Positions 12,401 through 24,389 of a stretch of 64,000 nt of DNA are shown piece after piece; position 1 is the stretch's first letter, and every line of letters starts with the position of its first letter. The stretch covers positions 1,798,001-1,862,000 of the forward strand of contig VCCP01000003.1 in the NCBI GenBank assembly GCA_005765155.1, given 5' to 3'. The notes under the pieces are model-generated. The model worked only from the letters and a program-made list of their open reading frames with translations. It was not told where the DNA came from and ran no database searches. This DNA comes from Zelopaecilomyces penicillatus. Taxonomy: Eukaryota; Ascomycota; Sordariomycetes; Hypocreales; Pseudodiploosporaceae. Made by a program: the position numbers and the translations under genes.

Positions 12401-14817
12401 TCTTGGCCCAACTGAAGTATCGTCAGCAAGAACAAGGTCCTTGGATTGTTGGATTCAGCGACTTGTTCCGAGAATGGATTCGCAAAGCCAAAACAAACTA
12501 CATTGAATATGCTACGGGTTACCCTCGAGCCGCATATATGGTGCGGAAGGAGTCAGACCGGAATATTCTCTTCAAGAAGTTCTTGGAGGACAAACAAAAA
12601 CACAAGTCATCTTCAAAGCAAGACTGGACCCACTTTCTGATTACACCTTTACAGCGTCTTCAACGTTATATCCTGCTGCTCGAAACTGTGGACCGCAAGA
12701 TGCCTGAAGAGGGTGAAGAGAAGGCAAATCTCCACAAGGCAATTGAAGAAATAAGAGCTGTAACACATGAATGTGATGCCAAGGTGGCTGAAACTAACAA
12801 GAGGGTGGAGATGATGGAATTAGATCGGATGCTCGTTCTTCGGCCTGGCTTCCAATCAAAACTGAACCTGGATCATCTTGGTAGGACCCTTATAATACAA
12901 GGTGAATTGCAACGACTGAGTTCCAAGGGCATGAAGTGGGTGGACTCTCATGCGCTTCTGTTTGATCATTACTTGATCCTGGCAAAGATGGTCATGTCTA
13001 GAGATGGGAGGGGTGACAAAAAGTACGATGTCTCTCGAGAGGTAAGCTGTTCCCACTTTCCTTATGCTTGCAAGTCTGGATGCTAATTACTCTACATAGC
13101 CCATTCCTATGCCACTTTTATTTCTTGAGAGCATGAATGATGAGCCTGTCATAAAGCAGAAGGGTATCACAGCACCCTTAGGACGAACGGCAGCCGCGCC
13201 GACAGGGGCTCAGCTCAGCAAAGTGGTTAGCAACGGCAGTGGGCGGCCCGGTCTTGAACATACCTCAACTGGCACATCCATACACTCAGTCACGACATTG
13301 GTACCTACGCAGACTAACGATGCGGAGGGCAAAATTCTTTATCCATTTAAAGTAAAGCATCTTGGTCACGAGGTGTACACACTCTACGCCTCTTCATCAC
13401 GAGACCGACAAGATTGGTGCTCCAAGATTATTGAGGCGAAGACAAGGCATGCAAAAGCCTTGTTTTCTCAAAATGCCGAACCTTTCCGCCTTCGAGTCCT
13501 TGCCGATGCCGCTTTTAGTTACGAAGCAAGTTCTCCGCATGCTAGGTCAGCGGGAGTTCCTGTCAAGGGCACTCCACTTGATAGAGCCATCCAGGAGCTA
13601 GAAGAGGTGCTTGGCTCTGGCCACGGCATCGCGCCTGTATGTCGAGCCCAGGTGAATTGTGCGACGGGCTTTTCAGCATTTGGCAAAGCCATCATTGCGG
13701 TGGGGACCGACTTTGGTGTGTTTATTGCCGATCCCTCCAACCCTCGAGTTTGGACCCGGGTGAGTTTATCTCTCTGTTTGTCTGCTAGGTTTTAGCCGCG
13801 CCCTCATGTTTGAGATTTTTAAACTAATGAGACTAGACTGTCCAATCTGCCAGGATCACGCAAATTGCTGTCCTTGAAGAATTCTCCATCTGTCTTGTCA
13901 TTGCGGACAAGGCCCTAATTTCATACCCTCTGGATGTGGTAGCGCCAGTCTCTGAATATGCTCCCCCAACTAACGATAGTCCAAGAAAAGCGCCGCAGAG
14001 GCTTGCTAAGGACGTCACATATTTTGCGACAGCTCGAATGAAGGACAGGACTCTATTATTTTATAAACGAAAGGAAGGTCTACACACGACGTTCAAGGTT
14101 CTCGAACCAATCCTCCACAAGTCTACGGAAAAGAAAACCCGGATGTTTGGAAGTCGGAGAACTGCAGGAAGCACCGAATCATTCCGTGATTTTGACGAAT
14201 TCTTCTTCCCCATTGAATGCTTTTCGTTAAGCCTCTTTCAGACATACATTGCTGTGTCAACCGCCAAAGGCATAGAAATGTTGACCCTGGATAAGAAGCA
14301 GCCGATGTCTATTCCGGACTTGAAAGCACCAGCAATCGCCAATATTGCCAGCCGCATCCGTGATCAACGCCCCCTGGGCATGTTTCGACTTAATGAGAAT
14401 GAGTTCATTCTTACATACGAGGACTGTGCCGTGTATGTTGACAAGCATGGCGAGGTCAGCCGGACATTAATTATGGAGTATACCGGAAAGCAGAAGAAGG
14501 CTAGAGGCGCAACTATGTACGGGCAATACTTGCTGCTCTTCAACGAGGATTATGTCGAGGTTCGCAATGCGGAAAATGGGCGACTTCGCCAAATTATAGC
14601 TGGACGAGATGTGCGCGTTATCGACTACGGGATCAGAGGCCCAACAGGGGATAATGCTGCGCAGTCGAATTCAAATTACGGACATAACGGCCAGTCAGCC
14701 ATGGCGGGCGACACCTCGAAAGGCACTGTTAAGATTGCCATGTCCCACCCTGAGTTACCGGGCAAGCAAATCATTTTGGAGATGCTCCTCAATAATGGAC
14801 ATTCAGAGAAGTCATAA
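9412..14817 (+). CDS. rom2: Rho1-type guanine nucleotide exchange factor (DEP-DH-PH-CNH)
   Basis: Three exons (9412-13041, 13100-13759, 13837-14817) encode 1756 residues. The first 770 or so are low in complexity, rich in Ser, Tyr, Pro, Gly and Gln, with an acidic run near residue 455, and are probably disordered. Then come a DEP domain (about 773-893), a Dbl-homology domain (about 930-1140) with the helix pattern ILHEIVTGEESYIKQL and the core HFLITPLQRLQRYILLLE, a PH domain (about 1150-1350) and a citron-homology domain (about 1400-1700). This order is that of yeast Rom1/Rom2, which activate Rho1 at the membrane to drive glucan synthase and the cell-integrity MAP kinase cascade. The second intron sits inside the PH-to-CNH part, and its acceptor at 13836 restores the CNH strand TVQSARITQIAVLEEFSIC. 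The symbol is by analogy with yeast. Confidence 0.95.
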
Positions 14818-15951
14818 TCAAGAGACGACTACTCGAGCTTGCATTCGACAAAGTTGGGCATGCCTGAGCCTTACAGCTCAAGCAAAGGGGATGATGAAAT
14901 ATGCGAGCCTTTTTGAAGGGCCGTGTATGGGATGATTGATGTAAATGAGAAGGATGGCTCATCCTGGGTGATGAATGAACGAATGTTTTGACTTAGGACC
15001 TCTTTGGTGACCTCGATTCATTTCGCTTCCCGTCTTTCTGAAAGGCAGCCAGTGCTAGGAATCGAGGGCGCGTATCACTGCACTCATGGCATATATAATT
15101 ATACATAACTGTCTACCTCAATTTTGTTGTAGGAAAGGAACTCGTCACCATGTTTCTCATCTTCTGCAATACGGTGATGAATTACCTGAGTAGAAAGCAT
15201 GTCGGGGATTTTCAATCGGCGGTGTTTTTGGCGTTGGAGGTGGCATAGGTAAATCGGTTGGACTAAGCGCGAGAGAATTGGGGTTAGGTCCGTGAATCCT
15301 GAATAGCTAGCTATTCAGCAACGGTCAGCGTAGGTTGGAATGAGGCGGGATATGATGGTACAGATTCACTAGCTTCTCTATGTTTGGATCTGTTTTGGAT
15401 TTTCGGTCTTAAAGAGTATGGATAGTAGGGAGAATAGACACTTTCTTGACCGAAAAAAAAAACCTAAACAATGCTCCTCCTCAGCAAACCCCAGCCCTAC
15501 AGAGATGTCATCATGTTCATGTTCACCAATCCTTAAAAATAACTTGATTTAAATTCAGTTTGAAATTACAAGACTAATCCTGTGTGACTCAAAGGAGAGT
15601 AATGAATGGAATCGCTATTGGGAACAACAATGTGCAAGAAAGTATGGAGTGAGCGAGCTGCCAGTAACAAATTAATACCATGGAAGATGAACATTGCCGT
15701 CTACGGCATTTGCAAATAAAACCTAAAATTGACCGTCAAACTACACGGCAGTATACACTTGCAATCGTTAAAAAAAATCTAAGAGCATAAAAATCCCAGG
15801 TCTGCGAGTAAAAAGCGGGTAAGAGAAATTGTGCCGTAAAGCCTCCCACTACGTGTGAGAAAGGGTCTATCAAAACAATTGCCAAGGGTGGTTCAGACGG
15901 CGACGGTGAGCGTATGTGGCCTGTTGGGCGTTGGTTGATCACTTTTGATAC
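14818..15951. other. Convergent intergenic stretch
   Basis: This lies between the 3' ends of the Rho GEF (plus) and pyruvate carrier (minus) genes. It probably holds both 3' untranslated regions. A perfect 20-bp palindrome sits at 15299-15318. No coding gene is visible. Confidence 0.5.
15299..15318. repeat. Perfect 20-bp palindrome
   Basis: The bases from CTGAATAGCT to its exact complement AGCTATTCAG form a gapless palindrome in the convergent intergenic region. With no loop it is more likely a protein site or chance than an RNA hairpin. Confidence 0.7.
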
Positions 15952-16732
15952 TTAGGCCTTGACCTTCTCCTTCACCTCCTCCTTGACCTCCTCGATGGCG
16001 CCAGCGACAGTGTCCTTTTTAGAAGCATCATGCATGAGAATTCGGGTAATCTGGATGACACCAACCAGACCAAGGAAGAAATTGACAGCAGCGAGCCTAA
16101 ATTGAAGAACACAGTCAGCATAACTTGCTTTGAAACGAAATCTCCGACTTGGCCAGTTCAGGCTCCAGGGGCCGACTGCCTCCTTAATAGGTCCAATATG
16201 CTGAAATCTGAGGAGGTTGCTCACAGGTAGTTTTTGGGTTTGATGACGAAGCACCATCGTGTCCAGATAATGCCGGTGCATGTCAGGGCGAAGTTCTGGG
16301 TGAATGAGAGCTTTTCGGCCGGACGAGCGAAATCGGAGATGCCGGCCAACACAAGTGCCCACTGACATATAAGTTAGCATTCAAAATCAAAGCGATGAAG
16401 AGGAAAATAGGGGCTCGCGGCATCATATCGTCTGAGGCGATGATGATGGCGATTAAAAAGAGAGACAGAAAAACAAGGGGGGGGTGACAGACCTTCATGA
16501 CGGGGGCCCAGAAATGGACTGTCTTGATGCCGACCTCGCTCTCCCAGGCCCTCTTAAACCAACTCTGTCCGGCGCCATCAGACGTCGTGCTCTGCCACCG
16601 CTTTCCAGTGTTCTGGCGGAACTGCTGGCCGAAGCGATGCGTCTTAAAGGCTGGGCGGGCTTGGGCGCCAAAGGCAGCGCCCTGGCGGAAGAACGGGCGC
16701 GCGGCGCGCAACATACTGCTCGTTGAGGCCAT
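15952..16732 (-). CDS. mpc2: Mitochondrial pyruvate carrier subunit (MPC2-like)
   Basis: Three exons on the minus strand (16732-16493, 16361-16225, 16096-15952) encode 173 residues. The N-terminus is rich in Arg, Ala, Phe and Ser with no acidic residue for about 50 positions, as in a mitochondrial presequence. The MPC domain follows: the pattern HFWAPVMKWALVLAGISDF, then RPAEKLSFTQNFALTCTG, then IIWTRWCFVIKPKNYLLAAV, with about three hydrophobic helices. The tail is a short Lys/Glu-rich segment. MPC proteins pair in the inner membrane and import pyruvate. The first donor reads GTCTGT, a weak site, but the join gives the conserved PVMKWALV. Which fungal paralogue this is (Mpc2 or Mpc3 in yeast terms) cannot be settled here. 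It is transcribed divergently from a complex I subunit gene. Confidence 0.94.
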
Positions 16733-17592
16733 CCTAAAGTTTCCACACTGTCAGATTAGCGGGATGTTTGTTGGTTATATCAAACAAATAAAGCCAATGG
16801 CGTTGTGTAGTTCTGTACGATTGTGTGTTCCACAGGTGGCTCCAGAGAACCGCCAAGGTTCTACAACACACTTGATCAAAGGAGTCGGTTTGTCGAACAA
16901 GACCTGACCAGACATGACCTCTCCGAAACCCGCCCCACCAGAAAAAGTTGGGAGGGATACAGAGAGTAGAGCTAGAATTGGTGGTAGGTTTATGAAGATT
17001 GATATGCGGGTTCGTACGTACTTTGCAAGATATCCGCGCTGGATGGGAATCGAGCCTTGTATTGGCAAAAAGAATAGAGAGAGAGAGGAGAGAAAGAGAG
17101 AAGAGCGGTTGGCTTGCGATCAAGATGTTGAGCGAGGCGCTCCGAAGATGGACGGCAAACTTCTGGGGGTGGAAGTCAGCTTCCGGGGATAAGCCGGCAG
17201 GTAATGCATGCTGATGCAAGGCACCTACACCACTGTGCCTCCCATGGAGTACTAATAATACAAGCAATTCATGGAGATTATACTGTGTAGACTTGGTACC
17301 TCACTGAATGATACACTAATACAGGTACTACCCGAAACCGGATGACGGTGTTGTGCAAGCCCGTCCTTGTTTTATGCAATCGCGCGCCTGTTGTGTATAA
17401 TATGCACAAAGTGCACTAACAATTAATTCCATCCAGAGAGTCTCAAGAAACACCTCGACGTGCATCATCACCACTCGAAAAAGAATAGGCCGCCCATCTC
17501 CCCCTCCCTTCACCACAACCTCAATCGCTACCTAGTCACCTGCACGCGCGGTGCTCCAGCAGCCTCTACTCCGAACCCCACCGCACGCCATC
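16733..17592. other. Divergent promoter region between MPC and complex I subunit genes
   Basis: These 860 bp separate two start codons on opposite strands and must hold both promoters. A CCAAT sequence occurs at about 16793-16797 and purine-rich GAGA runs at about 17070-17105. A 177-codon minus-strand frame covers much of it but has no family resemblance and ends next to the MPC start, so I take it as leader. Confidence 0.5.
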
Positions 17593-18277
17593 ATGTCCGC
17601 CAAGTACGCCTTCACCCAGAGCCTCAAGGAGGTGCGCTTCCTCTTCTGCCAGACTTCGGAGCATAGCGCTGCCGTTCGGTAAGTTGTGTGCGCATTGTCA
17701 CTTTTTTCTAGAGAGGGGTCTGGTTGAGTGTAAATGGGGAGGAAAAAAGAAGAGGCCTAAAGGGGGAAAAGGAGTCGGATATGCTCAATTGGAGGGGGAG
17801 AAGCGGATCGGGGAGAGGTCCTTGTTCGTATTGCAATGGAATGTTCTTTTGCTTGTGGAACGGTAGACAAGAGGTTGAAGAAATACGGGAAAGAGATGGC
17901 TGACTACTACTTGCAACAAACAGGTCATTCCTCACGCGCTCGTACCCCACGATGAAGAAGAACAACCCCAATGTCCCCATTATGCTGCGCGAAGCCGCCG
18001 GAACCCTGCCCAAGGTGTACGCCAGATACGGTGCGTTCAGCCAACTCTACATCCACCAGTCCTTCAAAAGAGGGCAGAACAATTATTCTCCTCATCCTCC
18101 TCCTCTCTTGCTACATTAAACGATGAAAGAGGGGGTGAAATTATGCATCTTAACTAACTGGTTATATTGTTGTTCTACAAACAAATAGATCTTGGAAGCG
18201 AAAAGGCACATTCCCTAGAGGGTCTGACAGACAAGCAGATTGAGGACACCATCGCAGGAATGGTCAAGACATCCTAG
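17593..18277 (+). CDS. NDUFA2: NADH:ubiquinone oxidoreductase subunit (NDUFA2/B8, 10.5 kDa)
   Basis: Three exons (17593-17678, 17924-18030, 18189-18277) encode 93 residues, the expected size. The family pattern is clear: the start MSAKYAFTQSLKEVRFLFCQ, then SFLTRSYPTMKKNNPNVPIM, then LREAAGTLPKVYARYDLGSE, with a short helix at the C-terminus. It is an accessory subunit of the peripheral arm of respiratory complex I, with a thioredoxin-like fold (L51/S25/CI-B8 domain). Like most members it has no obvious cleaved presequence. Both introns are confirmed by frame and family fit, and intron 1 (245 bp) is long for this window. The divergent neighbour is the mitochondrial pyruvate carrier. Confidence 0.95.
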
Positions 18278-18819
18278 TGAAAGAAGGAAGGAAAATGCGA
18301 GCGGCACATGGATTAGGAGAAGGGGCATCAAAGAGAGGAGTGGGGGCTTTGCAGGCGTGATTAAACTCAACCACGCCGCTGTACATATCGGACGCTTAAT
18401 GAAAAATCGGCCGCTGTACCATTATGATCCTTGACCTAACCTGAATTTCAGTTGTCGCATACTCGGTAAAGCCAGTGTTCGAGGGAAAAGGTTTGGTTTG
18501 CCAGTTTCGGGAAGAGGTTGAAGTTATTTGTGCTTTACACGACAACATGTGTGATGAAAAGTGTTGCATTACAGGGCCAAAAAGGATCGGAGTACAGATA
18601 CGCAGAAATAAAAGTAAGCTTGTCATCCCAATTTATCCTACATTCGACCGACCACAATGAGTCAGTGAGAATTCCAAAAGCAATAGCTATCCGTCTATAT
18701 CTATCTCTCTCCTGGTTTCCTTCTCTCTCAGCTCTCCTGATTGATGCCTTACCACCGGCCAGTCCGCACGTCCGCGTAATCTTAAGGCTGCGTCATCATT
18801 CTTGAACTCTGCATCATAG
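18278..18819. other. Convergent intergenic stretch
   Basis: This lies between the 3' ends of the complex I subunit gene and the giant RRM-protein gene. No coding gene is visible. It probably holds both 3' untranslated regions. Confidence 0.5.
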
Positions 18820-21800
18820 TTAAGCAGGTGAGTGTTCATCACGTCCATTTCTCCACCTACTCGGCGGTGTTTGCATTGTGGCCGCCCGTTCACGAGGCAC
18901 TGGCAGTGACGGCCAGTCATCGGCGCTTATGCCCAATGCGCCTTTCTTCCTGGGCGCCACTCGCTTTGGAGTGCTTAATGGAGCAGCAGATAAATCCTTG
19001 GACTCTCGGGCTCGCGAATGCTTATTCTTGCTGCCTCCGTTGCTTTTCGATCCACCCTTGGACGGAGTAGGTTCTGTCCCGCGCCCAGGGTTATCAGTAT
19101 TTACACGCTTCGCTGGTGTCGCCCTCTGCGATGAGGTCTTCAGGGGTGAGGACTTAGACCCCCTTTCTTGTGTAAATTGCACCTCTGCGTTCAAACCTGC
19201 TTTGGACACTGCGTTTTGCTGAGGACACCTCATAGACATTTCCGCGTCTACCGCTGTTGCTTTGCTAGGCGAAACAAATGTTGTAGCCTGGGGATTCAAA
19301 TTACTTTTTTTGATAGGGTCAGCCTGCGTGTCCAAAGCCTTGAGGATGCCATGAGTTGAAGGAATGGCAGGGAAGGCAAAGACAAACTCGGATGAAGGTG
19401 GATCATTCTCCTGTGTCAACGGCATCTCTAGGGTAGTGGTGCTCATCCCCTGAGGTCTGCCCTTTCGCTTCTTTGGCATCCGGAGAGATCCTCCTGCGTT
19501 ACCCCTATATCCCTGGTGAAGGCCCTGTTTATTGCGATGAGGCTGCGCTTGATTGGTCTGTTCTGTAGGCTCCTGGGTTGTTTCCTCCAATTTCTCAACG
19601 CCTTCTGGTACCCCTTCCTTTTTGCTCCGTTTCGGCGTCAGAGAAGGGACTGGCTTGGTCACGTCTTCTACAGGCCGCTTCTTCGGAGTGGGATGGGTGT
19701 TAGAATGCGAAAGTTGATTACTTGGCGGCTGAGACGGAACCACAGCTTGCTGTCTTCCTGATGCCTCGTTTGGGTGGGTTGGGACATCTACTCGATCTGC
19801 ATTTGTCCTTCCTTGCATTGCTTTTCCCTGATTATTGGGAACTCTCGGCGGCTGGTCCACGGAATTAGGCCCCTGTGACTTCCAAGACTTCCAGTTTTTG
19901 CCCGACTTGGACTTGCCATTGCGTGTGTTAGGCTCAGCAGCAGTTGCTTGGGGTTTTTTACCAGAACTGTTGCGTCCATCAGCCATTTCGTTAAGAGTTT
20001 GGAGGTTTGATGTAGCCGCTTGTGCAAGGTCAAGAGACTGTTGTTGGATGTTGTGCATCTGCTTGTCTGAGAGATTACCACATCCGGTGCTCGGCGGCTG
20101 GACCTTGGTCTCTGAAATGCGAGTCGCAGCTTGTTCAAGATCGATCACTCGCTTCTTTGGAGAGCTAAGCGTTTGGGCGATCTGCAGATCGATATCGGTG
20201 CTGAGTTCTACTGCCTGAGCCTTTTTGCCTTGTTTCGAGCCCCTGGAAGTGAGATTCAAGGTGAGTAGGTCACCGGCATTGGCCGCTGAATCCCTAAGTC
20301 TGGACAAACCCTCTGGAAATTCTGGGACATATGAGCTGTTCCTTGAAACGCAAACATCACTTCTACTCTTTGCCTTCTCTGTAGCTATCTCGCGGTCTAC
20401 CACGACCCTTGAGCCACTAAGTACCATATCGCCATCCCCTAGAAATGGTTGGCTGGGGGTAGCTGTGTTTGGAACAGATTCACTCTGGGTCAGCACCTTA
20501 TTATGTATCAGCGTGCTTAAGCTCACCCTACCCACTGGTGTTGGTTTGATGGTCTTGTATGGATCCAGTGGCAAAGAAATTCTATCCCAAGCCTGCTTCC
20601 TCCCCTTTATTTCCTCCTCAGTGAATACACTCGTAGCTTGTTGATGCTTTGTTCGGCTATCGACTTGATTGATTCTGGTGTCGGTGTTCTCAGATTTACT
20701 TGGCACCGTATCAGCCAACGGAGCATTCTTCTCCTTGCTTGGCCGCGCGGCAGTGGGAATGCTTGATTGATCAGCTACAGAGTTGGGTTTGCTCAACTCC
20801 TTTTCATAACCCATCGATAGCTCAGGAATATCTGCGATAGATGACTTTGCCACAACGCACCAGTCTTGAGGATTATGGTAAGAGCCTGCTTCATCCAAGA
20901 CATCTGGCGAATCCTGGAAAATGGGTGATAGACTTGGCAATACCGAGAGCGATTTCTTTTCTTGTGCTTCATCGATGTTGTGTTCAGAATTCGCTAGGCT
21001 AGTGACAGGATTATCTGGCATCTTTACTTCGGGTGCCTCCCCTGCTGCTGGCTTTAAATGGATAAGCTCTTCCTTGACAGGTCCGCTGTGTTGTTTCAGC
21101 TGCGGGACTCGACTGTTATCAAAGCTACCGGCAACATAGTCCACTTCATCACTGCTAGTCGGAGCGCTTATATGAGGTGTTCGACCGTGAGTTGTAACGG
21201 GATCAGATAAGTTATCCCCATCTCCTGTGTATCCGGCATGTGACATCAGGGCCGCTGGAGGATGGTGCAACTGCGGCATGAATTTTTGATGCATAAAATG
21301 ATGGCTCACAGGTGAATGTGAAGGCATTGCAACATGGCCGAACGCCGGCCGAGTCATATGTGTTGGCAGCATCTGAGGACTAGTAATATGAGCCCCAGTG
21401 GGAAATCCGAAGTTTGGCGGCAATTGAGTGCCATTTTGAGGGTGTTGATAATTTTGTGGACCCTGGTGATGCTGTTGTCCCTGGTGATGTTGCTGATTCT
21501 GGTGGTCCTGGTGGTGCTGGATTGGTTGATGGTAATATTGCTGATTGTCCACGAATGGCATGCTATCCCTGGATGGCTTTTGCCAAGGTCCGTTGATCCA
21601 TTTGGAGTTTTGGGCTGGTGCGATTATGACAGATATTCCTTTCTCTGGAAGCCCGATATGGCCAAAGTTCAAAGCTTCCATGACGGAGGCCTCATGCGCA
21701 AATCTATTTCCTCATCACTCAAATATTAGCCCCTATACCAATTTAACCAACCACCTGGGGGATACTTCACTGTCACTAACCTTACTATAAATGCATCTCT

Positions 21801-24389
21801 ACTTCTAGACTGGGCAGGAAACACGTCCTGGACGCTTCCAAACCGCTCGCCCAGCCCAAACTTGAGACGAGATTGTGTATCCAACACGTCATAAGATTCT
21901 TCTGCCTGGACCCTCACCCAGATGCTCCTGTTGCGTTCATTGCACGCACTGCAGTTGCATGGTCCCTCTTCAAACATGCCGGGTGCCGTTCGATTTCGGC
22001 ACGTGTTTGAACCACGAGGCATTTCAAGCTGCGGGATGTTGTTAGAACGGCGCGAGAGTTTCCAGGAGGAATTATCAGCATGATTGAAGTTGAGGTCCAT
22101 GTTCTGCACAGGAAATTGTCCCCCGCTCTTCTGGCCTTGTGATCCTCGACGGTGCCCCTGTTTGAGTGGAGGACGATTCCCGTTGCGATATCCTCCCCTC
22201 GATGGAGTTTGGGGAGCAGCACTAAAGGACTCGGATCGAGAATGGTTGTTACCGTTCCACTTACCATCAGAAATCGGTCCTCGATTCCCGTGTGGACCTG
22301 TGTTGGAAGATTGTGTACGACTGCTAGTCATTCTGGTGAGCTGCTGCGAGTTGGACATTTGCCCAACGCTTTGGGGGTGTACATGGAAGTTTGTCCCATG
22401 ATAAACTCTTTCAGGTCCGTCAGCAAATCCTCGGCTCTGCTGAAAGGGCTTTCTAGCCCCATCTTGGCTCTGGTGAGCTTGCCCTGATCGCCGCGAGTAT
22501 GTGGAGGGCGAAGGTCTTGCTGCAGGGCTGTTGGGATTAGGAGATCTGTTAATAATCAAAGCGCCGGGATCTAATCTTCTTTTTGGCGTCTCAGCTTGAT
22601 AGCACGGTTGCAACACTGTTGAAAGCTGAAGTAGAGGAGTTTGATTCATCGACTCCAACGCGAGATTTGTTTCAGATTCTGCGATTTCTTTGTCTGGATT
22701 AGACGTCGACTTTGAAAGCTTCTCATCTAACCAAGGTGCCTCCAAATCAAGATTTGGTGATTGCGTCACGTCTGTTTTCTAAACAGGCTGATGAACAAAC
22801 ATATCTAGATGATTTAGAACACCTGAGGCAGATGATGAACGAGGTTTGTTTCCATTGGGGACAGTATTTGCTTCTCTTGTCGGTGTAACATCTCCCTTGA
22901 GTGACAGAGCCTTTGTGCTCTTAATGGAGTACGGTTCTTCACCTTTTTCTTTTGGTGGCAGCAAACCACTTGAAGATGCTTGTTCACCTTTAAATGACTC
23001 GGGTGAACCCGGGGTCTTTGCAGAGGTCGTTCTTTGCAAAACCACTTTATTTTCAGTATCAGCATGCGCTCTCTGTCCATTCTCGAGGCTCATTTCTCCC
23101 TGCTGTAGAGATGAAATCACATTTTTAGTTATTGAGCGTGGTTCTTCCTCTTTGAACGGTTGAAGCTTTGAGCTTAGCTTCTCTTTTAATTCGTAATGGG
23201 AGCAAGAGGCGGGCGCTAGTTTACTGGTCCCATTTGCGATTATCAAGTTGGACTGAGGAAGTGTCACATTCTTTCTCATGGCGATAACAGCAGGGTTAGC
23301 GGGTTTTTTCTGAGTTTGGGCTGTTTCACCGGATGCCTGAAAGCTATTGTTCCCCACTGGATGAAGTGTCGGAGGAAGATAGTAATGGTTGCCATTATAG
23401 ATGGTGCAAGGGGCGGGAGCATTCATTGATGTGGGAGAGCAGCGGTGGGGTTCTGAGGAAGGAGGAGATGGGAGGCCACTCTTGTTGAATATTGGCTGCC
23501 CAACTGAGTTGTGTCAATTAAATTGTTAGTCATGTTTGACTTGGTAGCTGAGGGAACAATACTTACCTAGCCAGTTCTCTAGGTTGTTGCTTCGACAAGC
23601 TGACATCAAGTCAGTGGGTGCTGCTGCCCTTCGCTGCTTGCTGTCTTGTAGGAGGCAATCACGGCGTCCCTTGAGAGCTCTAGCAATTAGAGGGATCACG
23701 TCATCTTGAATTGTTCCCATTGAGTGCCGGTCTTCATCGCTAAGAATGAAGAACATAGGGCCTTGAGAGCCTTCCCATTGCATTAGCTTCTTTTGATTCT
23801 CATCCTTCTTGAGCCATTCATCGGCCCAGTGGCCGATATGGGCTGCATTTTGTCGAGACACGTCCATCTGGATAATTTTGTTCTCGTCAAACAGGTTGTT
23901 GATGACATTCCAAAGATTCATAGCACCATAGTGGAAAAGGTCAAAAGCATCAAAGTAGGACCACAGATCGTCCCAGCAAGATGGCTTGTGCATATGTCTC
24001 ATTTCTTCCCAAAATGATTGGCGGATGGAATTGCAGACAGACTGGACTTCGTCTTTGGACCACAAGTGAATTCGGCGACGTGGTAGAATGTGTTCCATCT
24101 TGCGGAAAGGCTTCTCGCCACGGATCGTAGAGAACATGGCTTTTGCTTCAGGGGGCGGGTTGGTATAGAAACCAGCTGGCAAGTTGTCTTCTAAATAGGC
24201 TTGGGCAACACCTTTGCAGCTTGGTGTGTGAATCATCTTGTACATGGCTGGAAGGCCCATAGGGTAGTATTTGGCGAATGCACTTCGATCACCAAGCGGC
24301 TGGTTATCGGCGTGAACTCGTGCGAAGCTAAATGTGTTGAGCACTGGATGAGATGGTGTTTTTGGATCCATGCCAATGATTTCAGACAT
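18820..24389 (-). CDS. Giant uncharacterised protein with an RRM-like domain
   Basis: I do not recognise this as a named gene. Four exons on the minus strand (24389-23567, 23503-22823, 22771-21781, 21703-18820) join in frame to 1792 residues. Residues 1-274 look globular, rich in Trp, His and aromatics, with no family I can name. A Ser/Thr/Asn/Pro-rich linker follows. At about 771-781 is a short cysteine cluster (CNCSAC), directly followed at 783-868 by an RRM-like fold: an RNP2-like strand IWVRVQ and an RNP1-like strand DAFIVRFA, with a helix between. Then come a Gln/His-rich run (about 890-930) and a long basic, low-complexity tail. RNA binding is therefore likely and a nuclear or cytoplasmic mRNP role possible. 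Exon 2 to exon 3 is the uncertain join: skipping it leaves an in-frame TAG at 22781-22779. The RRM itself is split by the last intron. Confidence 0.78.
22772..22822 (-). other. Putative 51-nt intron carrying an in-frame TAG
   Basis: On the minus strand the segment starts GTGTTC and ends AAACAG. It is 51 nt, a multiple of three, and the reading frame is the same on both sides. Read as coding it adds sixteen sense codons and one TAG (22781-22779). I call it an intron because the coding character and frame continue for hundreds of codons beyond the stop. The donor is a poor match to the fungal consensus and the length is near the lower limit. Alternatives are a nonsense mutation, stop readthrough or regulated retention. 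Confidence 0.5.

Noticed and set aside
16734..17267. 177-codon minus-strand frame upstream of the pyruvate carrier gene
   Set aside because: No domain, Ser/Leu/His-rich composition typical of pyrimidine-rich leaders, and it lies between two start codons where promoters must be.
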